The notes: a model not told the origin generated them from the sequence alone. A stretch of DNA of 64,000 nt from Streptomyces panaciradicis (GCF_023516615.1 NZ_JAMGBF010000025.1:62001-126000); one strand, 5' to 3'. Positions 27,314 through 35,770 are shown, numbered from the stretch's first letter. Made by a program: numbers and translations.

Positions 27314-29080
27314 ATGAGTCGTACCAGAACAGCGATACTCGCCGCCCTGGCGCTGGTCGCCGGGACCGCCGGGACCGCGACCGCCGTCGTCCCCGGGGAC
27401 ATCGGACTCCAGTCCGTCCCCTGCACCGTCGACTACAAGGTGCAGAACCAGTGGGACACCGGCTTCACCGCCGCGGTGACCGTGACCAACAACAGTGCCG
27501 CCAAGAGCAGTTGGTCGCTGAAGTGGTCCTACGCCGGCAACCAGAAGGTCACCAGCTACTGGAACGCCAAGGTCAGCCAGAGCGGTGCCGCCGTCACCGC
27601 CGCCTACGAGACCTACAACGGCACGCTGGCCACCGGCGGTTCGGTCAGCTTCGGCTTCAACGGCTCCTACAGCGGCACCAACGCGCTGCCGACGACCTTC
27701 ACCCTCGACGGCGTGACCTGCAACGTCGACGACGGAAGCGGCGGAGGAACGGGTGGCGGGACCGGCGGAGGAACGGGTGGCGGGACCGGCGGAGGCACGG
27801 GCGGCGGCACGGGCGGCGGTGGCACCGGCAGCCGTGTCGACAACCCCTACGCCGGCGCCAAGGTGTACGTGAACCCCGAATGGTCGGCGAAGGCCGCCGC
27901 CGAACCGGGCGGCAGCCGCGTCTCCAACCAGCCCACCGGCGTCTGGCTCGACCGCATTGCCGCCATCAACGGCGTGAACGGCGGCATGGGCCTGCGCGAC
28001 CACCTCGACGCGGCCCTCCAGCAGAAGGGCAGCGGCGAGGAAGTCGTCCAGCTGGTCGTCTACGACCTTCCCGGACGTGACTGCTCGGCCCTCGCCTCCA
28101 ACGGCGAACTCGGCCCGACCGACATCGACAAGTACAAGACGCAGTTCATCGACCCGATCGCGGCGATCCTGTCGGACGCCAAGTACGCCTCCCTGCGCAT
28201 CGTCACCACGATCGAGATCGACTCGCTGCCCAACCTGGTCACCAACACCGGCAGCCGCGCCACCGCCACCCCGAACTGCGACACCATGCTCGCCAACGGC
28301 AACTACGTGAAGGGCGTCGGCTACGCGCTGGCCAAGCTCGGCGCGATCCCGAACGTCTACAACTACCTCGACGCGGGCCACCACGGCTGGCTCGGCTGGG
28401 ACGACAACTTCGCCCCGTCCGCCAACATCATGAAGCAGGCCGCGACCAGCGAGGGTGCGACGGTCGACGACGTCCAGGGCTTCATCACCAACACGGCCAA
28501 CTACAGCGCCCTGAAGGAGAACAACTTCACCATCGACGACACGGTGAACGGCACCACCGTGCGCCAGTCGAAGTGGGTGGACTGGAACCGGTACGTCGAC
28601 GAGCTGTCGTTCGCCCAGGCGTTCCGCAACGAACTGGTCTCCGTCGGCTTCAACTCGAACATCGGCATGCTGATCGACACCTCCAGGAACGGCTGGGGCG
28701 GCTCCGCGCGTCCCACCGGTCCCGGCGCGAAGACCAGCGTGGACACCTACGTCGACGGCGGCCGCTACGACCGCCGCATCCACGTCGGCAACTGGTGCAA
28801 CCAGTCCGGCGCCGGTCTCGGCGAGCGCCCGCAGGCCAGCCCGGCGAGCGGGATCGACGCCTACGTGTGGATGAAGCCTCCGGGTGAGTCGGACGGCTCC
28901 AGCACCGCCATCGCCAACAACGAGGGCAAGGGCTTCGACCGGATGTGCGACCCGACGTACACGGGCAACGCGCGCAACGGCAACAACCTGTCGGGTGCAC
29001 TGCCGAACGCTCCGCTGTCGGGGCACTGGTTCTCGGCGCAGTTCCAGCAGCTGATGCAGAACGCGTACCCGCCGTTGTAG
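27314..29080 (+). CDS. Secreted cellobiohydrolase, CBM2 - GGGT linker - GH6
   Basis: A 588-residue secreted exocellulase. The signal peptide (ALALVAGTAGTATA) precedes a CBM2 at about 35-140 and a linker of GGGT repeats at about 143-172. The GH6 domain covers about 175-588. GH6 landmarks are VVYDLPGRDCSALASNGE with the putative acid Asp, YLDAGHHGWLGW, DTSRNGWGG and WMKPPGESDG. It releases cellobiose from non-reducing ends and complements GH48. ATG 27314 has GGAGAGGG upstream. Co-transcribed with the GH5 gene under the same CebR box. Confidence 0.95.
   Translation: MSRTRTAILAALALVAGTAGTATAVVPGDIGLQSVPCTVDYKVQNQWDTGFTAAVTVTNNSAAKSSWSLKWSYAGNQKVTSYWNAKVSQSGAAVTAAYETYNGTLATGGSVSFGFNGSYSGTNALPTTFTLDGVTCNVDDGSGGGTGGGTGGGTGGGTGGGTGGGTGGGGTGSRVDNPYAGAKVYVNPEWSAKAAAEPGGSRVSNQPTGVWLDRIAAINGVNGGMGLRDHLDAALQQKGSGEEVVQLVVYDLPGRDCSALASNGELGPTDIDKYKTQFIDPIAAILSDAKYASLRIVTTIEIDSLPNLVTNTGSRATATPNCDTMLANGNYVKGVGYALAKLGAIPNVYNYLDAGHHGWLGWDDNFAPSANIMKQAATSEGATVDDVQGFITNTANYSALKENNFTIDDTVNGTTVRQSKWVDWNRYVDELSFAQAFRNELVSVGFNSNIGMLIDTSRNGWGGSARPTGPGAKTSVDTYVDGGRYDRRIHVGNWCNQSGAGLGERPQASPASGIDAYVWMKPPGESDGSSTAIANNEGKGFDRMCDPTYTGNARNGNNLSGALPNAPLSGHWFSAQFQQLMQNAYPPL
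27740..27830 (+). repeat. Coding tandem repeat for the GH6 linker
   Basis: A 24-base unit encoding GGGT repeats occurs twice identically (27740-27763 and 27764-27787) and then degenerates. It encodes about seven GGGT units of the flexible linker between CBM2 and GH6. Confidence 0.8.
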
Positions 29081-29110
29081 GTCGCGGATTCGTCCCTGCC
29101 GCGGGCTGGT

Positions 29111-29158
29111 CGTGGCTGGTCGCGCAGTTCCCCGCGCCCCTTTCGGGGCGCGGGGTCA
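29111..29158 (+). repeat. Streptomyces intergenic repeat, copy 2 (inverted)
   Basis: Positions 29112-29144 repeat the 33-base segment of 22516-22548 exactly, in inverted orientation. The following cccctttcgggg hairpin lies at 29137-29148, downstream of the GH6 stop and convergent with the PhyH gene, so it may terminate transcription. Confidence 0.75.
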
Positions 29159-29926
29159 CCCCTTGTCGGTCAGGCCCCGGCGGATCGCGTACTCCACCGC
29201 GGAGTAGTCGCTGTCCGGGCGGTCCAGTTCGAAGGGCACCGCCGGCATCAGCGGGGGCTGGGCCATGAAACGGGGGCGGGTGCCGTGGTGGGGCTGGGCG
29301 GCGTGGACCAGGAAGGGGTGGCACAGGTAGACGTCGCCGGGGCTGCCGATGGCGTACGCGAGCGGGCGGTCGGCGGTGGCGTCGACCAGCTTCGGCGCGA
29401 TCTCGAGACCCGAGACGCCCCTCTCGCCGTACGGCTCCAGCAGCGGCGGTACGTCGAGGTGGGAGCCGACACGGATACGGGTGGGGGCATCCGCCTCGGT
29501 GACCTCGCTGAACAAAAACAGCATCAGCAGGGCGCGGTCCCTGGAGCGGAGGTTGGCGAAATACCAGCTCTCCCCTTCCGGGAGGTAGCTGCCCTCGATG
29601 TGCCAGCCCGCGTCGTCCGGCTCCCGTTCGTGCGGGAACCGCAGCGGGAAGGTGCCCAGCGAGTAGCGGGGCAGCCACCGGCCCTCGCCCACCAGCAGGT
29701 CGAACGCCTCATGCAGCTCGGGGGAGTTGGCGGCCGCGGCGAACGGCCCCTGGGCCATCCCGGCCACCCGGACCACCGGTTCCTTCCAGGTGGCCGGGTC
29801 CTCGGGGTCGTACCCCGTCTCCCGCCACAGCAGCCGTGCGCAGTCCTCGGCCACCCTGGGCGGGAACGCCCCCTCAAGCCTTACGAAACCGTCCGCGAGG
29901 AAGCGCTCGACCAGCCTGTCGTCCAT
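29156..29926 (-). CDS. Phytanoyl-CoA dioxygenase (PhyH)-like Fe/2-oxoglutarate enzyme
   Basis: A 256-residue member of the PhyH family. The proximal iron motif is WHIEGSY (His109, Glu111), unusual because the carboxylate is normally Asp. The distal histidine lies in GDVYLCHPFLVHAA (His203 or His208), with Arg218 in GTRPRF as the likely 2-oxoglutarate anchor. The start ATG 29926 was chosen because the conserved DRLVERFLADGFVRLEGAF begins there; the ribosome site is weak. It is divergent from the His-rich methyltransferase. The substrate is unknown. Confidence 0.82.
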   Translation of the reverse strand: MDDRLVERFLADGFVRLEGAFPPRVAEDCARLLWRETGYDPEDPATWKEPVVRVAGMAQGPFAAAANSPELHEAFDLLVGEGRWLPRYSLGTFPLRFPHEREPDDAGWHIEGSYLPEGESWYFANLRSRDRALLMLFLFSEVTEADAPTRIRVGSHLDVPPLLEPYGERGVSGLEIAPKLVDATADRPLAYAIGSPGDVYLCHPFLVHAAQPHHGTRPRFMAQPPLMPAVPFELDRPDSDYSAVEYAIRRGLTDKG

Positions 29927-30051
29927 CGGGCCATCCTGGGAGAAGCGGCGCCCTGACCGCACCCGGTTTTTTGCCGCCCCGGCAACAGAAGTGGCCCCCG
30001 CCCGGTGCGTCGGAGCACGCTGGCGGCATCGCGGACGAGAGGCTGACGAGC

Positions 30052-30963
30052 ATGGCGCACGAGCACCACCACGGACACGGTCACCACCAGGAGGGCCACC
30101 GGCACGCGCACGGTGACGGCACCGACATCGACTGGGCCGAGATGGCCCCGCACCTGGAGGCACAGGCCGAACTGTTCACGCCGCTGTACGAGCGGGCCCT
30201 GAACTGGCTCGGCAGGGAGGTGACCGAGCCGGGGCTGATCGTCGACGCGGGCAGCGGCCCCGGGGTCGTCACCTGCCTGTTCGCCGAGACCTTCCCGGGC
30301 GCCCGCGTCGTGGCCGTGGACGGCTCCGCACCGCTGCTGGAGCGGGCCCGGGAGCGGGCCGAGCGACAGGGGCACGCCGACCGGTTCGACACCCTGGCCG
30401 GTGAACTGCCGCAAGTGCTGGGGGAGTTGGACTACCCGGCCGATCTGCTGTGGGCGGGCCGCAGCCTGCACCACCTCGGCGACCAGCGGGCCGCCCTCGC
30501 CGCGTTCGCGCAGCGGCTGGCGCCCGGCGGGACGCTGGCGATCATGGAGGGCGGTCTGCCGGCCCGGTTCCTGCCGCGCGACCTCGGCTTCGGCCGCCCC
30601 GGGCTGCAGGCGCGCCTGGACGTGCTGGAAGCGGAGTGGTTCGCGCGGATGCGGGCCGACCTGCCCGGCTCCGTCGACGAGGTGGAGGACTGGCCGGCGC
30701 TGCTGAGCGGCGCGGGGCTGACCCACGCCCGTACGCGCACCTTCCTCCTCGACCTGCCCGCGCCCGCCTCCGACCGGGCCCGTGCCTACGTCGCCGACAC
30801 TCTGAGCCGGTTCCGGGATGCCTTCGGCGACCGTCTCGACACCGACGACCGCGCCACCCTGGACCGCCTCCTGGACCCCGACGACAAGGCGGGCGTGCAC
30901 CACCGTCCGGACGTGTTCGTCCTGGCGGCGCACACCGTGCACACGGCGGTGCGCACCGGCTGA
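30052..30963 (+). CDS. SAM-dependent methyltransferase with His-rich metal-binding N-terminus
   Basis: A 303-residue protein. Residues 3-20 contain eleven histidines interleaved with Glu, Gly and Gln, a likely Zn, Ni or Co site. A class I methyltransferase domain follows: LIVDAGSGPGVVTCLFAETFPGARVVAVDG (motif I and acidic loop), then LLWAGRSLHHLGDQRAALAAFAQRLAPGGTLAIMEGG. It acts in the cytosol; the substrate is unknown. ATG 30052 is taken at the His tract, after GAGAGGCTGACGAG. It is divergent from the PhyH gene and ends in a 13-bp hairpin terminator. Confidence 0.82.
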   Translation: MAHEHHHGHGHHQEGHRHAHGDGTDIDWAEMAPHLEAQAELFTPLYERALNWLGREVTEPGLIVDAGSGPGVVTCLFAETFPGARVVAVDGSAPLLERARERAERQGHADRFDTLAGELPQVLGELDYPADLLWAGRSLHHLGDQRAALAAFAQRLAPGGTLAIMEGGLPARFLPRDLGFGRPGLQARLDVLEAEWFARMRADLPGSVDEVEDWPALLSGAGLTHARTRTFLLDLPAPASDRARAYVADTLSRFRDAFGDRLDTDDRATLDRLLDPDDKAGVHHRPDVFVLAAHTVHTAVRTG

Positions 30964-30965
30964 GT

Positions 30966-31015
30966 CCCGGCACCGTCGGTGCGGAGTGCCTGAGGCCCGG
31001 CACCGTCGGTGCGGA
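30966..31015 (+). repeat. 20-base direct repeat, each unit a small hairpin
   Basis: Two exact copies of a 20-mer (30966-30985 and 30996-31015), 30 bases apart, each containing GCACC-GTC-GGTGC. They lie just after the methyltransferase stop, ahead of the main terminator. Confidence 0.7.
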
Positions 31016-31052
31016 CCGGCCTCGGCGGACCGGCCCCGGCCCGCCGGTCGGC

Positions 31053-31095
31053 GGACAGCCCGACCGACCCCGCGCGAAGGCCGGTCGGGCTGTCC
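31053..31095. terminator. Bidirectional hairpin terminator between methyltransferase and GH75 genes
   Basis: A perfect 13-bp stem (ggacagcccgacc / ggtcgggctgtcc) with a 17-base loop lies between the two convergent genes. Confidence 0.7.
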
Positions 31096-31102
31096 GGCCC
31101 GG

Positions 31103-31813
31103 TCAGTTGTTCTGCAGGAACTGCTTGGCGAGCTTGTCCCCCAGCGTGACGGCCGCGCTGTGGCTCTCGATGGGGGACACCTGGGAGTTCTTGAACAGGA
31201 TGTAGGTCACGTCGGAGTCGGCGCCGCCTGTCTCGGGGTCCGGGTCGATCCCGAGTGCGTTCGCCGTGGCGTACGAGGCCTCACCGATGATCTTGGTGGG
31301 GCCGGTGTCGCCGACGACGGCGTACTCGACCTTGTTGTTGTAGATCACGGCGACCACGCCGCCGCCCTTGATGCCGGCGCTGGAGTAGTTCCAGATGCTG
31401 CTGGAGCTGGGCACGACGACGTACGGCAGCGAGTCCGCGCGCAGCGGCCGGCCGTCGGACTGGTGGAAGGCCGTGTCGTCCTGGTACCAGGGGTCGGTGC
31501 TCTCGCTGCACTTCGACGTGCGCTGTCCGTCGCAGTCGATGTCCATGTCGGCCTTCCAGAACACGGCGCCGTTCTTGCCGCACACCGGGACGGTGGCCGA
31601 GGTCTCGTCGTCGGTCTTGTACTTGCCGTTCGATATCTGTGAGCAGGACGTCACCTTGGCGAGCAGGTCGGCCGCGCTGACCGATCCCTCCTGGGCGATG
31701 GCCGGACGGGCGGTGGCCGGTCGGGCGGTGCCGGAGGCGTTCGCGGGGAGGACTCCGGCGGCGAGCAGGGCGGCCCCGGAGGCCGCGGCGAGGGTCAGTG
31801 TTCGTAGGCGCAC
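31103..31813 (-). CDS. Secreted chitosanase, GH75
   Basis: A 236-residue secreted enzyme. The signal peptide is near residues 1-27 (AGVLPANA). A Thr/Ala/Pro spacer and the GH75 fold follow, with FWKADMDIDCDGQ carrying the catalytic Asp. Other landmarks are DTAFHQSDGRPLRADSLPYVVVP, GGGVVAVIYNNKVEYAVVGDTGPTKIIGEASYA with the second acid Glu, and DSDVTYILFKNS. It hydrolyses chitosan from fungal walls. GTG 31813 lies after AAGGG. A palindrome resembling the CsnR-type chitosanase operator is in its promoter region. Confidence 0.9.
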   Translation of the reverse strand: MRLRTLTLAAASGAALLAAGVLPANASGTARPATARPAIAQEGSVSAADLLAKVTSCSQISNGKYKTDDETSATVPVCGKNGAVFWKADMDIDCDGQRTSKCSESTDPWYQDDTAFHQSDGRPLRADSLPYVVVPSSSSIWNYSSAGIKGGGVVAVIYNNKVEYAVVGDTGPTKIIGEASYATANALGIDPDPETGGADSDVTYILFKNSQVSPIESHSAAVTLGDKLAKQFLQNN

Positions 31814-31832
31814 TGTGGGGGACCCTTCTGTT

Positions 31833-31845
31833 AGGAAAGTTTCCT
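31833..31845 (-). promoter_or_regulatory. Candidate CsnR-type operator AGGAAAGTTTCCT
   Basis: The 13-base near-perfect palindrome (arms AGGAAA and TTTCCT) lies about 20 bases upstream of the GH75 start. It corresponds to the palindrome described for chitosanase genes of Streptomyces controlled by the ROK repressor CsnR. The match to that regulator rests on recall. Confidence 0.6.
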
Positions 31846-32004
31846 TACCAGGTGCCGTACAAGGTCGCGCGCTTTACGTGCTCTCGTCAACCCCCTTGGT
31901 CCGGACTTCTGTCGGCCGCCCTGATTGCACCGCTCCGCGCCCGGGACAAGACTGGATGGAACGAGCATTCCGGAAATTCGCCCTACTTCTGGGAGGCGAG
32001 GCTC

Positions 32005-32619
32005 ATGTTCGTGCGCACTGTGTATGCCACCGGAGATCCCGCGAAGGTGGACACCGCCATCAGGGCGCTGAACGCGCAGGGCCGGGACCTGCTGCAGGAG
32101 CGCCCCGGATACCGGGGGGCCGGCATCTTCGTCGACCGGGAGCTCGGCAAACTGCTGGCCGTCAGCTGGTGGGACTCCGAGGAGGCCAGGCGCAACAGCG
32201 ACGAGGTCATGCGGGAGCGGCGCCCGTCGCTGATGGAGCCGTTCGCGGCGACGATCGCGGTGGACAACTACGAGGTGGCCGTCTACCACCCGGTGGGCAG
32301 GCCGGTGTCCGGCGGCGGACTGCGCGTCACCCGGCTGGAGTTCGACCCCGCCGACGCCGATCTGCTGGCCGACACCTTCCGGGTCTCGGTGGCGCCCCGG
32401 CTGGAGACGCTGCCGGGCTTCACCGGGACGTCCCTGCACATCGACCGGTCGCGCGGCCGCGGCCTGGTCGGCGCCCTGTTCGCGGACCGCGAGTCACTGG
32501 CGGCGTCGCGCTCGTCGCAGGCGTCCGTCCGGCAGGAGGGGGCGGCCAAGGCGCATGTCACCGTGGTCGGACTGGAGGAGTTCGAGATCGTCCACGCGGA
32601 GGTGTGGGGCGGCAACTGA
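32005..32619 (+). CDS. Hypothetical protein with two ABM-like (dimeric barrel) repeats
   Basis: A 204-residue cytosolic protein. The two halves are similar: QERPGYRGAGIFVDRELGKLLAVSWWDSEE in the first and LETLPGFTGTSLHIDRSRGRGLVGALFADRESL in the second. Each looks like an antibiotic-monooxygenase (ABM) dimeric alpha/beta barrel unit, so the protein is an internal duplication able to form a barrel by itself. No catalytic motif is obvious. ATG 32005 has GGGAGGCGAGG upstream. It ends at a strong shared terminator. Confidence 0.75.
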   Translation: MFVRTVYATGDPAKVDTAIRALNAQGRDLLQERPGYRGAGIFVDRELGKLLAVSWWDSEEARRNSDEVMRERRPSLMEPFAATIAVDNYEVAVYHPVGRPVSGGGLRVTRLEFDPADADLLADTFRVSVAPRLETLPGFTGTSLHIDRSRGRGLVGALFADRESLAASRSSQASVRQEGAAKAHVTVVGLEEFEIVHAEVWGGN

Positions 32620-32662
32620 CCCTGGGCGCAACCCGGTCGGGACGCGGACCGGCCCCGCACAC

Positions 32663-32692
32663 GAAGGCCCCCGCCGCACGGCGGGGGCCTTC
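32663..32692. terminator. Strong bidirectional terminator
   Basis: A perfect 13-bp stem (gaaggcccccgcc / ggcgggggccttc) with a four-base loop, placed between the convergent ABM-like and aldo/keto reductase genes. Confidence 0.85.
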
Positions 32693-32712
32693 GCGCGGGA
32701 TCTGACGCGTTC

Positions 32713-33549
32713 TCAGGCCACGTTGAAGGTGGACGGGTCCGGGCCCAGGCGCCGGTCCTCGTTCAGCGCGCTGATCGCGGCCAGGTCCTCGGTGTCCAGG
32801 CTGAAGTCGAACACCTCGATGTTCTCCTTGATCCGGGACGGCGTCACGGACTTGGGGATCACCACGTTGCCCAGCTGCAGGTGCCAGCGCAGCACGACCT
32901 GCGCCGGGGTGCGGCCGTGCTTCTGCGCGATGGCGACGATCGCCGGGACCTCCAGCAGGCCCTTGCCCGAACCGAGCGGCGACCAGGCCTCGGTGGCGAT
33001 GCCCTGCTCCTTGTGGAACTCGCGCGCCGCGAGCTGCTGCAGATGCGGGTGCAGCTCGATCTGGTCCACCGCCGGGATGACGGACGTCTCGTCGATGAGC
33101 CGGCGCAGGTGCTCCGGCTCGAAGTTGGACACGCCGATCGCGCGGACGCGGCCGTCGGCGAGCAGCTTCTCGAACGCCTTGTACGTGTCCACGTACTTGT
33201 CGCGGGCCGGGGTCGGCCAGTGGATGAGGTAGAGGTCGACGTACTCCAGGCCGAGCTTCCGCAGCGAGACGTCGAACGCCGCGAGCGTCGCGTCGTATCC
33301 GTGCTCGCTGTTCCAGAGCTTGGTGGTGACGAAGATGTCCTCGCGCGGGACGCCGGAGGCCGCGATCGCCTTGCCGGTGCCCTCTTCGTTGCCGTAGATC
33401 GCCGCTGTGTCGATGCTGCGGTACCCGGCCTCCAACGCGGTGGCGACCGCCCGCTCCGCCTCGTCGTCCGGCACCTGCCAGACGCCGAAGCCCAGCTGGG
33501 GCATCTCGACGCCGTTGTTGAGGATGATCGGGGGGACCTTGCTGCTCAC
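32713..33549 (-). CDS. Aldo/keto reductase
   Basis: A 278-residue NADPH-dependent oxidoreductase of the AKR superfamily. It contains ALEAGYRSIDTAAIYGNEEGTG (Asp and Tyr), VTTKLW (Lys), LYLIHWP (His) and the cofactor segment IPKSVTPSRIKEN, and is close to the 2,5-diketo-D-gluconate reductase group. The active-site tetrad is complete. ATG 33549 fits the conserved N-terminus (VPPIILNNGVEMPQLGFG). It is monocistronic, with a 15-base palindrome 52 bases upstream. Confidence 0.93.
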   Translation of the reverse strand: MSSKVPPIILNNGVEMPQLGFGVWQVPDDEAERAVATALEAGYRSIDTAAIYGNEEGTGKAIAASGVPREDIFVTTKLWNSEHGYDATLAAFDVSLRKLGLEYVDLYLIHWPTPARDKYVDTYKAFEKLLADGRVRAIGVSNFEPEHLRRLIDETSVIPAVDQIELHPHLQQLAAREFHKEQGIATEAWSPLGSGKGLLEVPAIVAIAQKHGRTPAQVVLRWHLQLGNVVIPKSVTPSRIKENIEVFDFSLDTEDLAAISALNEDRRLGPDPSTFNVA

Positions 33550-33600
33550 GAGCTCTTGATCCTTACGGTTGTCTGTCAGGTCGTACTCCTATCGTCAACG

Positions 33601-33615
33601 ATCACGGGCCGTGAT
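33601..33615 (-). promoter_or_regulatory. Palindrome upstream of the aldo/keto reductase
   Basis: ATCACGG-G-CCGTGAT is a perfect palindrome about its central base. It lies 52 bases ahead of the AKR start and may be a repressor site. Confidence 0.5.
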
Positions 33616-33707
33616 GCATTCCTGACCGGGAAATCCACCGCGGCGCCCGTGCGTGACGTCACCTTGAAGGTGCCCTGACGACGCGGACCCAGACCTGGAC
33701 ACCAAAC

Positions 33708-35540
33708 CTAAGCGCGGTACAGCGCCTCGACCTCGTTGGCGTAGGCGTTCTCGATCGCCTTGCGCTTCAGCTTCAGCGACGGGGTCAGCAGGCCGTGCTC
33801 CTCGGTGAACGGCTGCGCCAGTATCCGGAACGTGCGGATCGACTCGGCCTGCGAGACGAGCGTGTTGGCGGCGACCACCGCGCGCCGCACCTCCGTCTCC
33901 AGGTCGGCGTCGCGCACCAGCTCGGCCGGGGACAGCCGCGGCTTGCCGCGCATGGTCAGCCAGTGCTCGACGGCCTCGTGGTCGAGGGTGACCAGGGCGG
34001 CGATGTAGGGGCGGTCGTTGCCGACGACGATGCACTGGCTGACCAGCGGATGGTCCCGGACCCGCTCCTCCAGCACCCCCGGGGAGACGCTCTTGCCGCC
34101 GGAGGTGACGAGGATCTCCTTCTTGCGGCCGGTGATGGTGAGGTAGCCGTCCTCGTCCAGGGAGCCCAGGTCACCGGTGGCGAGCCAGCCGTCGTGCAGG
34201 GTCTCGTCGGTGGCCTTCTGGTTGTTCAGGTAGCCCTGGAAGATGTTCGGGCCGTGCAGCCAGATCTCCCCGTCGTCCGCGATGTGCACGGTGACACCCG
34301 GGACGGGCCGGCCGACCGTGCCGTACCGCGTGCGCTCGGGCGGGTTGGCGGTCGCTGCGGCCGTCGACTCGGTCAGGCCGTAGCCCTCGTAGATCTGCAC
34401 GCCCGCGCCCGCGAAGAACAGGCCCAGCCGGCGGTCCATCCCGGAGCCGCCGGACATGGCGTTGCGGATCCGGCCGCCCATCGCCGCGCGCACCTTGGAG
34501 TAGACGAGCTTGTCGAACAGCTGGTGCTGCATGCGCAGACCGGCCGAGGGGCCGGGGCCGATGCCCCAGGCCTTCGCCTCCACGGCGTCGGCGTACTTCA
34601 CGGCGATCTCGACGGCCTTCTCGAACGGCCCGGCCTTGCCCTCCTTCTCGGCCTTGCGGCGGGAGGCGTTGAAGACCTTCTCGAAGATGTACGGCACCGC
34701 GAGGATGAACGTCGGCCTGAACGCCTGCAGGTCCGGCAGCAGGGCGGCGGCGTGCAGCTGCGGCTGGTGGCCGAAGCGCACCCCCCGGCGGATCGCGGCG
34801 ACCTCCACCATGCGCCCGAAGACGTGCGCGAGCGGCAGGAACAGCAGCGTCGCCGCCTCGTCGCCCTTCTTGGAGTGGAAGACCGACTCCCAGCGGTCGG
34901 CGACCGTGTCCGCCTCCCACATGAAACTGCTGTGGGTGATCACACAGCCCTTGGGGCGGCCCGTGGTGCCCGAGGTGTAGATGATCGTCGCGGTCGACGC
35001 CGGGGTGACGGCCTGCCGGTGGCGGTGCACCACGTCGTCGTCGAGGTGCGCGCCCGCGTCGTACAGCTCCTGCACGGCGCCGATGTCGAGCTGCCACAGC
35101 TGGTGCAGCTGCGGCAGCCGGTCGATGACGCTGGCGATCGTCATGGCGTGGTCCTCGTGCTCCACGATCGCCGCCGAGCACTCGGAGTCGTACAGCATCC
35201 AGAAGCACTGCTCCGCCGAGGACGTCGGATAGATGGGCACCACCTGGGCGCCGATCGTCCACAGCGCGAAGTCGAACAGGGTCCACTCGTAGCGGGTGCG
35301 GGACATGATCGCGACCCGGTCGCCGAACCGGATGCCCTGGGCGAGCAGCCCCTTGGCGAGGGCCAGGACCTCGTCCCGGAACTCCGCCGCCGTCACATCG
35401 CGCCATCGGCCCTCGTCGTCCTTGCGGCCGAGGGAGATGTGCAGCGGGTCCTCCAGGGCGCGCTCGAAGACGATGTCGGCCAGGCCGCCCACCGTCGGCG
35501 GCAGCGTCAACGGCGGGCTGGTGAACTCGCGCAAACCCAC
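33708..35540 (-). CDS. Long-chain fatty-acid-CoA ligase (AMP-binding, FadD15-like)
   Basis: About 610 residues, with the ANL-enzyme motifs TIIYTSGTTGRPKG (P-loop), EGYGLTESTA and DGWLATGDLG, and GRKKEILVTSGGKSVSP as the hinge. It activates fatty acids to acyl-AMP and then acyl-CoA in the cytosol. The start is probably GTG 35540, where GGGAGCGGGGA sits upstream and GLREFTSPPLTLPPTVGG begins the conserved domain. Codons further upstream carry non-conserved residues. It has its own promoter region; the next gene on the strand is the MFS exporter. Confidence 0.9.
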   Translation of the reverse strand: MGLREFTSPPLTLPPTVGGLADIVFERALEDPLHISLGRKDDEGRWRDVTAAEFRDEVLALAKGLLAQGIRFGDRVAIMSRTRYEWTLFDFALWTIGAQVVPIYPTSSAEQCFWMLYDSECSAAIVEHEDHAMTIASVIDRLPQLHQLWQLDIGAVQELYDAGAHLDDDVVHRHRQAVTPASTATIIYTSGTTGRPKGCVITHSSFMWEADTVADRWESVFHSKKGDEAATLLFLPLAHVFGRMVEVAAIRRGVRFGHQPQLHAAALLPDLQAFRPTFILAVPYIFEKVFNASRRKAEKEGKAGPFEKAVEIAVKYADAVEAKAWGIGPGPSAGLRMQHQLFDKLVYSKVRAAMGGRIRNAMSGGSGMDRRLGLFFAGAGVQIYEGYGLTESTAAATANPPERTRYGTVGRPVPGVTVHIADDGEIWLHGPNIFQGYLNNQKATDETLHDGWLATGDLGSLDEDGYLTITGRKKEILVTSGGKSVSPGVLEERVRDHPLVSQCIVVGNDRPYIAALVTLDHEAVEHWLTMRGKPRLSPAELVRDADLETEVRRAVVAANTLVSQAESIRTFRILAQPFTEEHGLLTPSLKLKRKAIENAYANEVEALYRA

Positions 35541-35755
35541 TCCCCGCTCCCTGTTCGAGACTTCGCAAGCGCCGTGAAAGCTACCCCACCCGGAGACGGG
35601 GCGGGAGGGGCGCCGAATCGGAACAACCCTCACGTACACCCCGCCCACCGGGCGGAAAATGCGCTCACATCAGGAAGGGTCGGACAGAAAACTGACGGTT
35701 GAGTAAGTTTCGGTCCCGTAATCTCCACGGAATCTGTACGAGCCGGCTACCGCCC

Positions 35756-35770
35756 TTGACCGCAGGTCAA
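35756..35770. repeat. Inverted repeat at the MFS gene end
   Basis: TTGACC-GCA-GGTCAA is a 6-bp inverted repeat overlapping the stop codon of the DHA2 exporter. It may be a weak terminator or a binding site; nothing else supports either. Confidence 0.35.

Noticed and set aside
27740-27830. Possible CRISPR-like repeats
   Set aside because: Repeats are contiguous, encode the GGGT linker in frame and have no spacers.
26225-29026. 933-codon minus-strand frame across the GH5 and GH6 genes
   Set aside because: It crosses two well-supported secreted enzymes and their spacer; composition is typical of GC-driven open frames.
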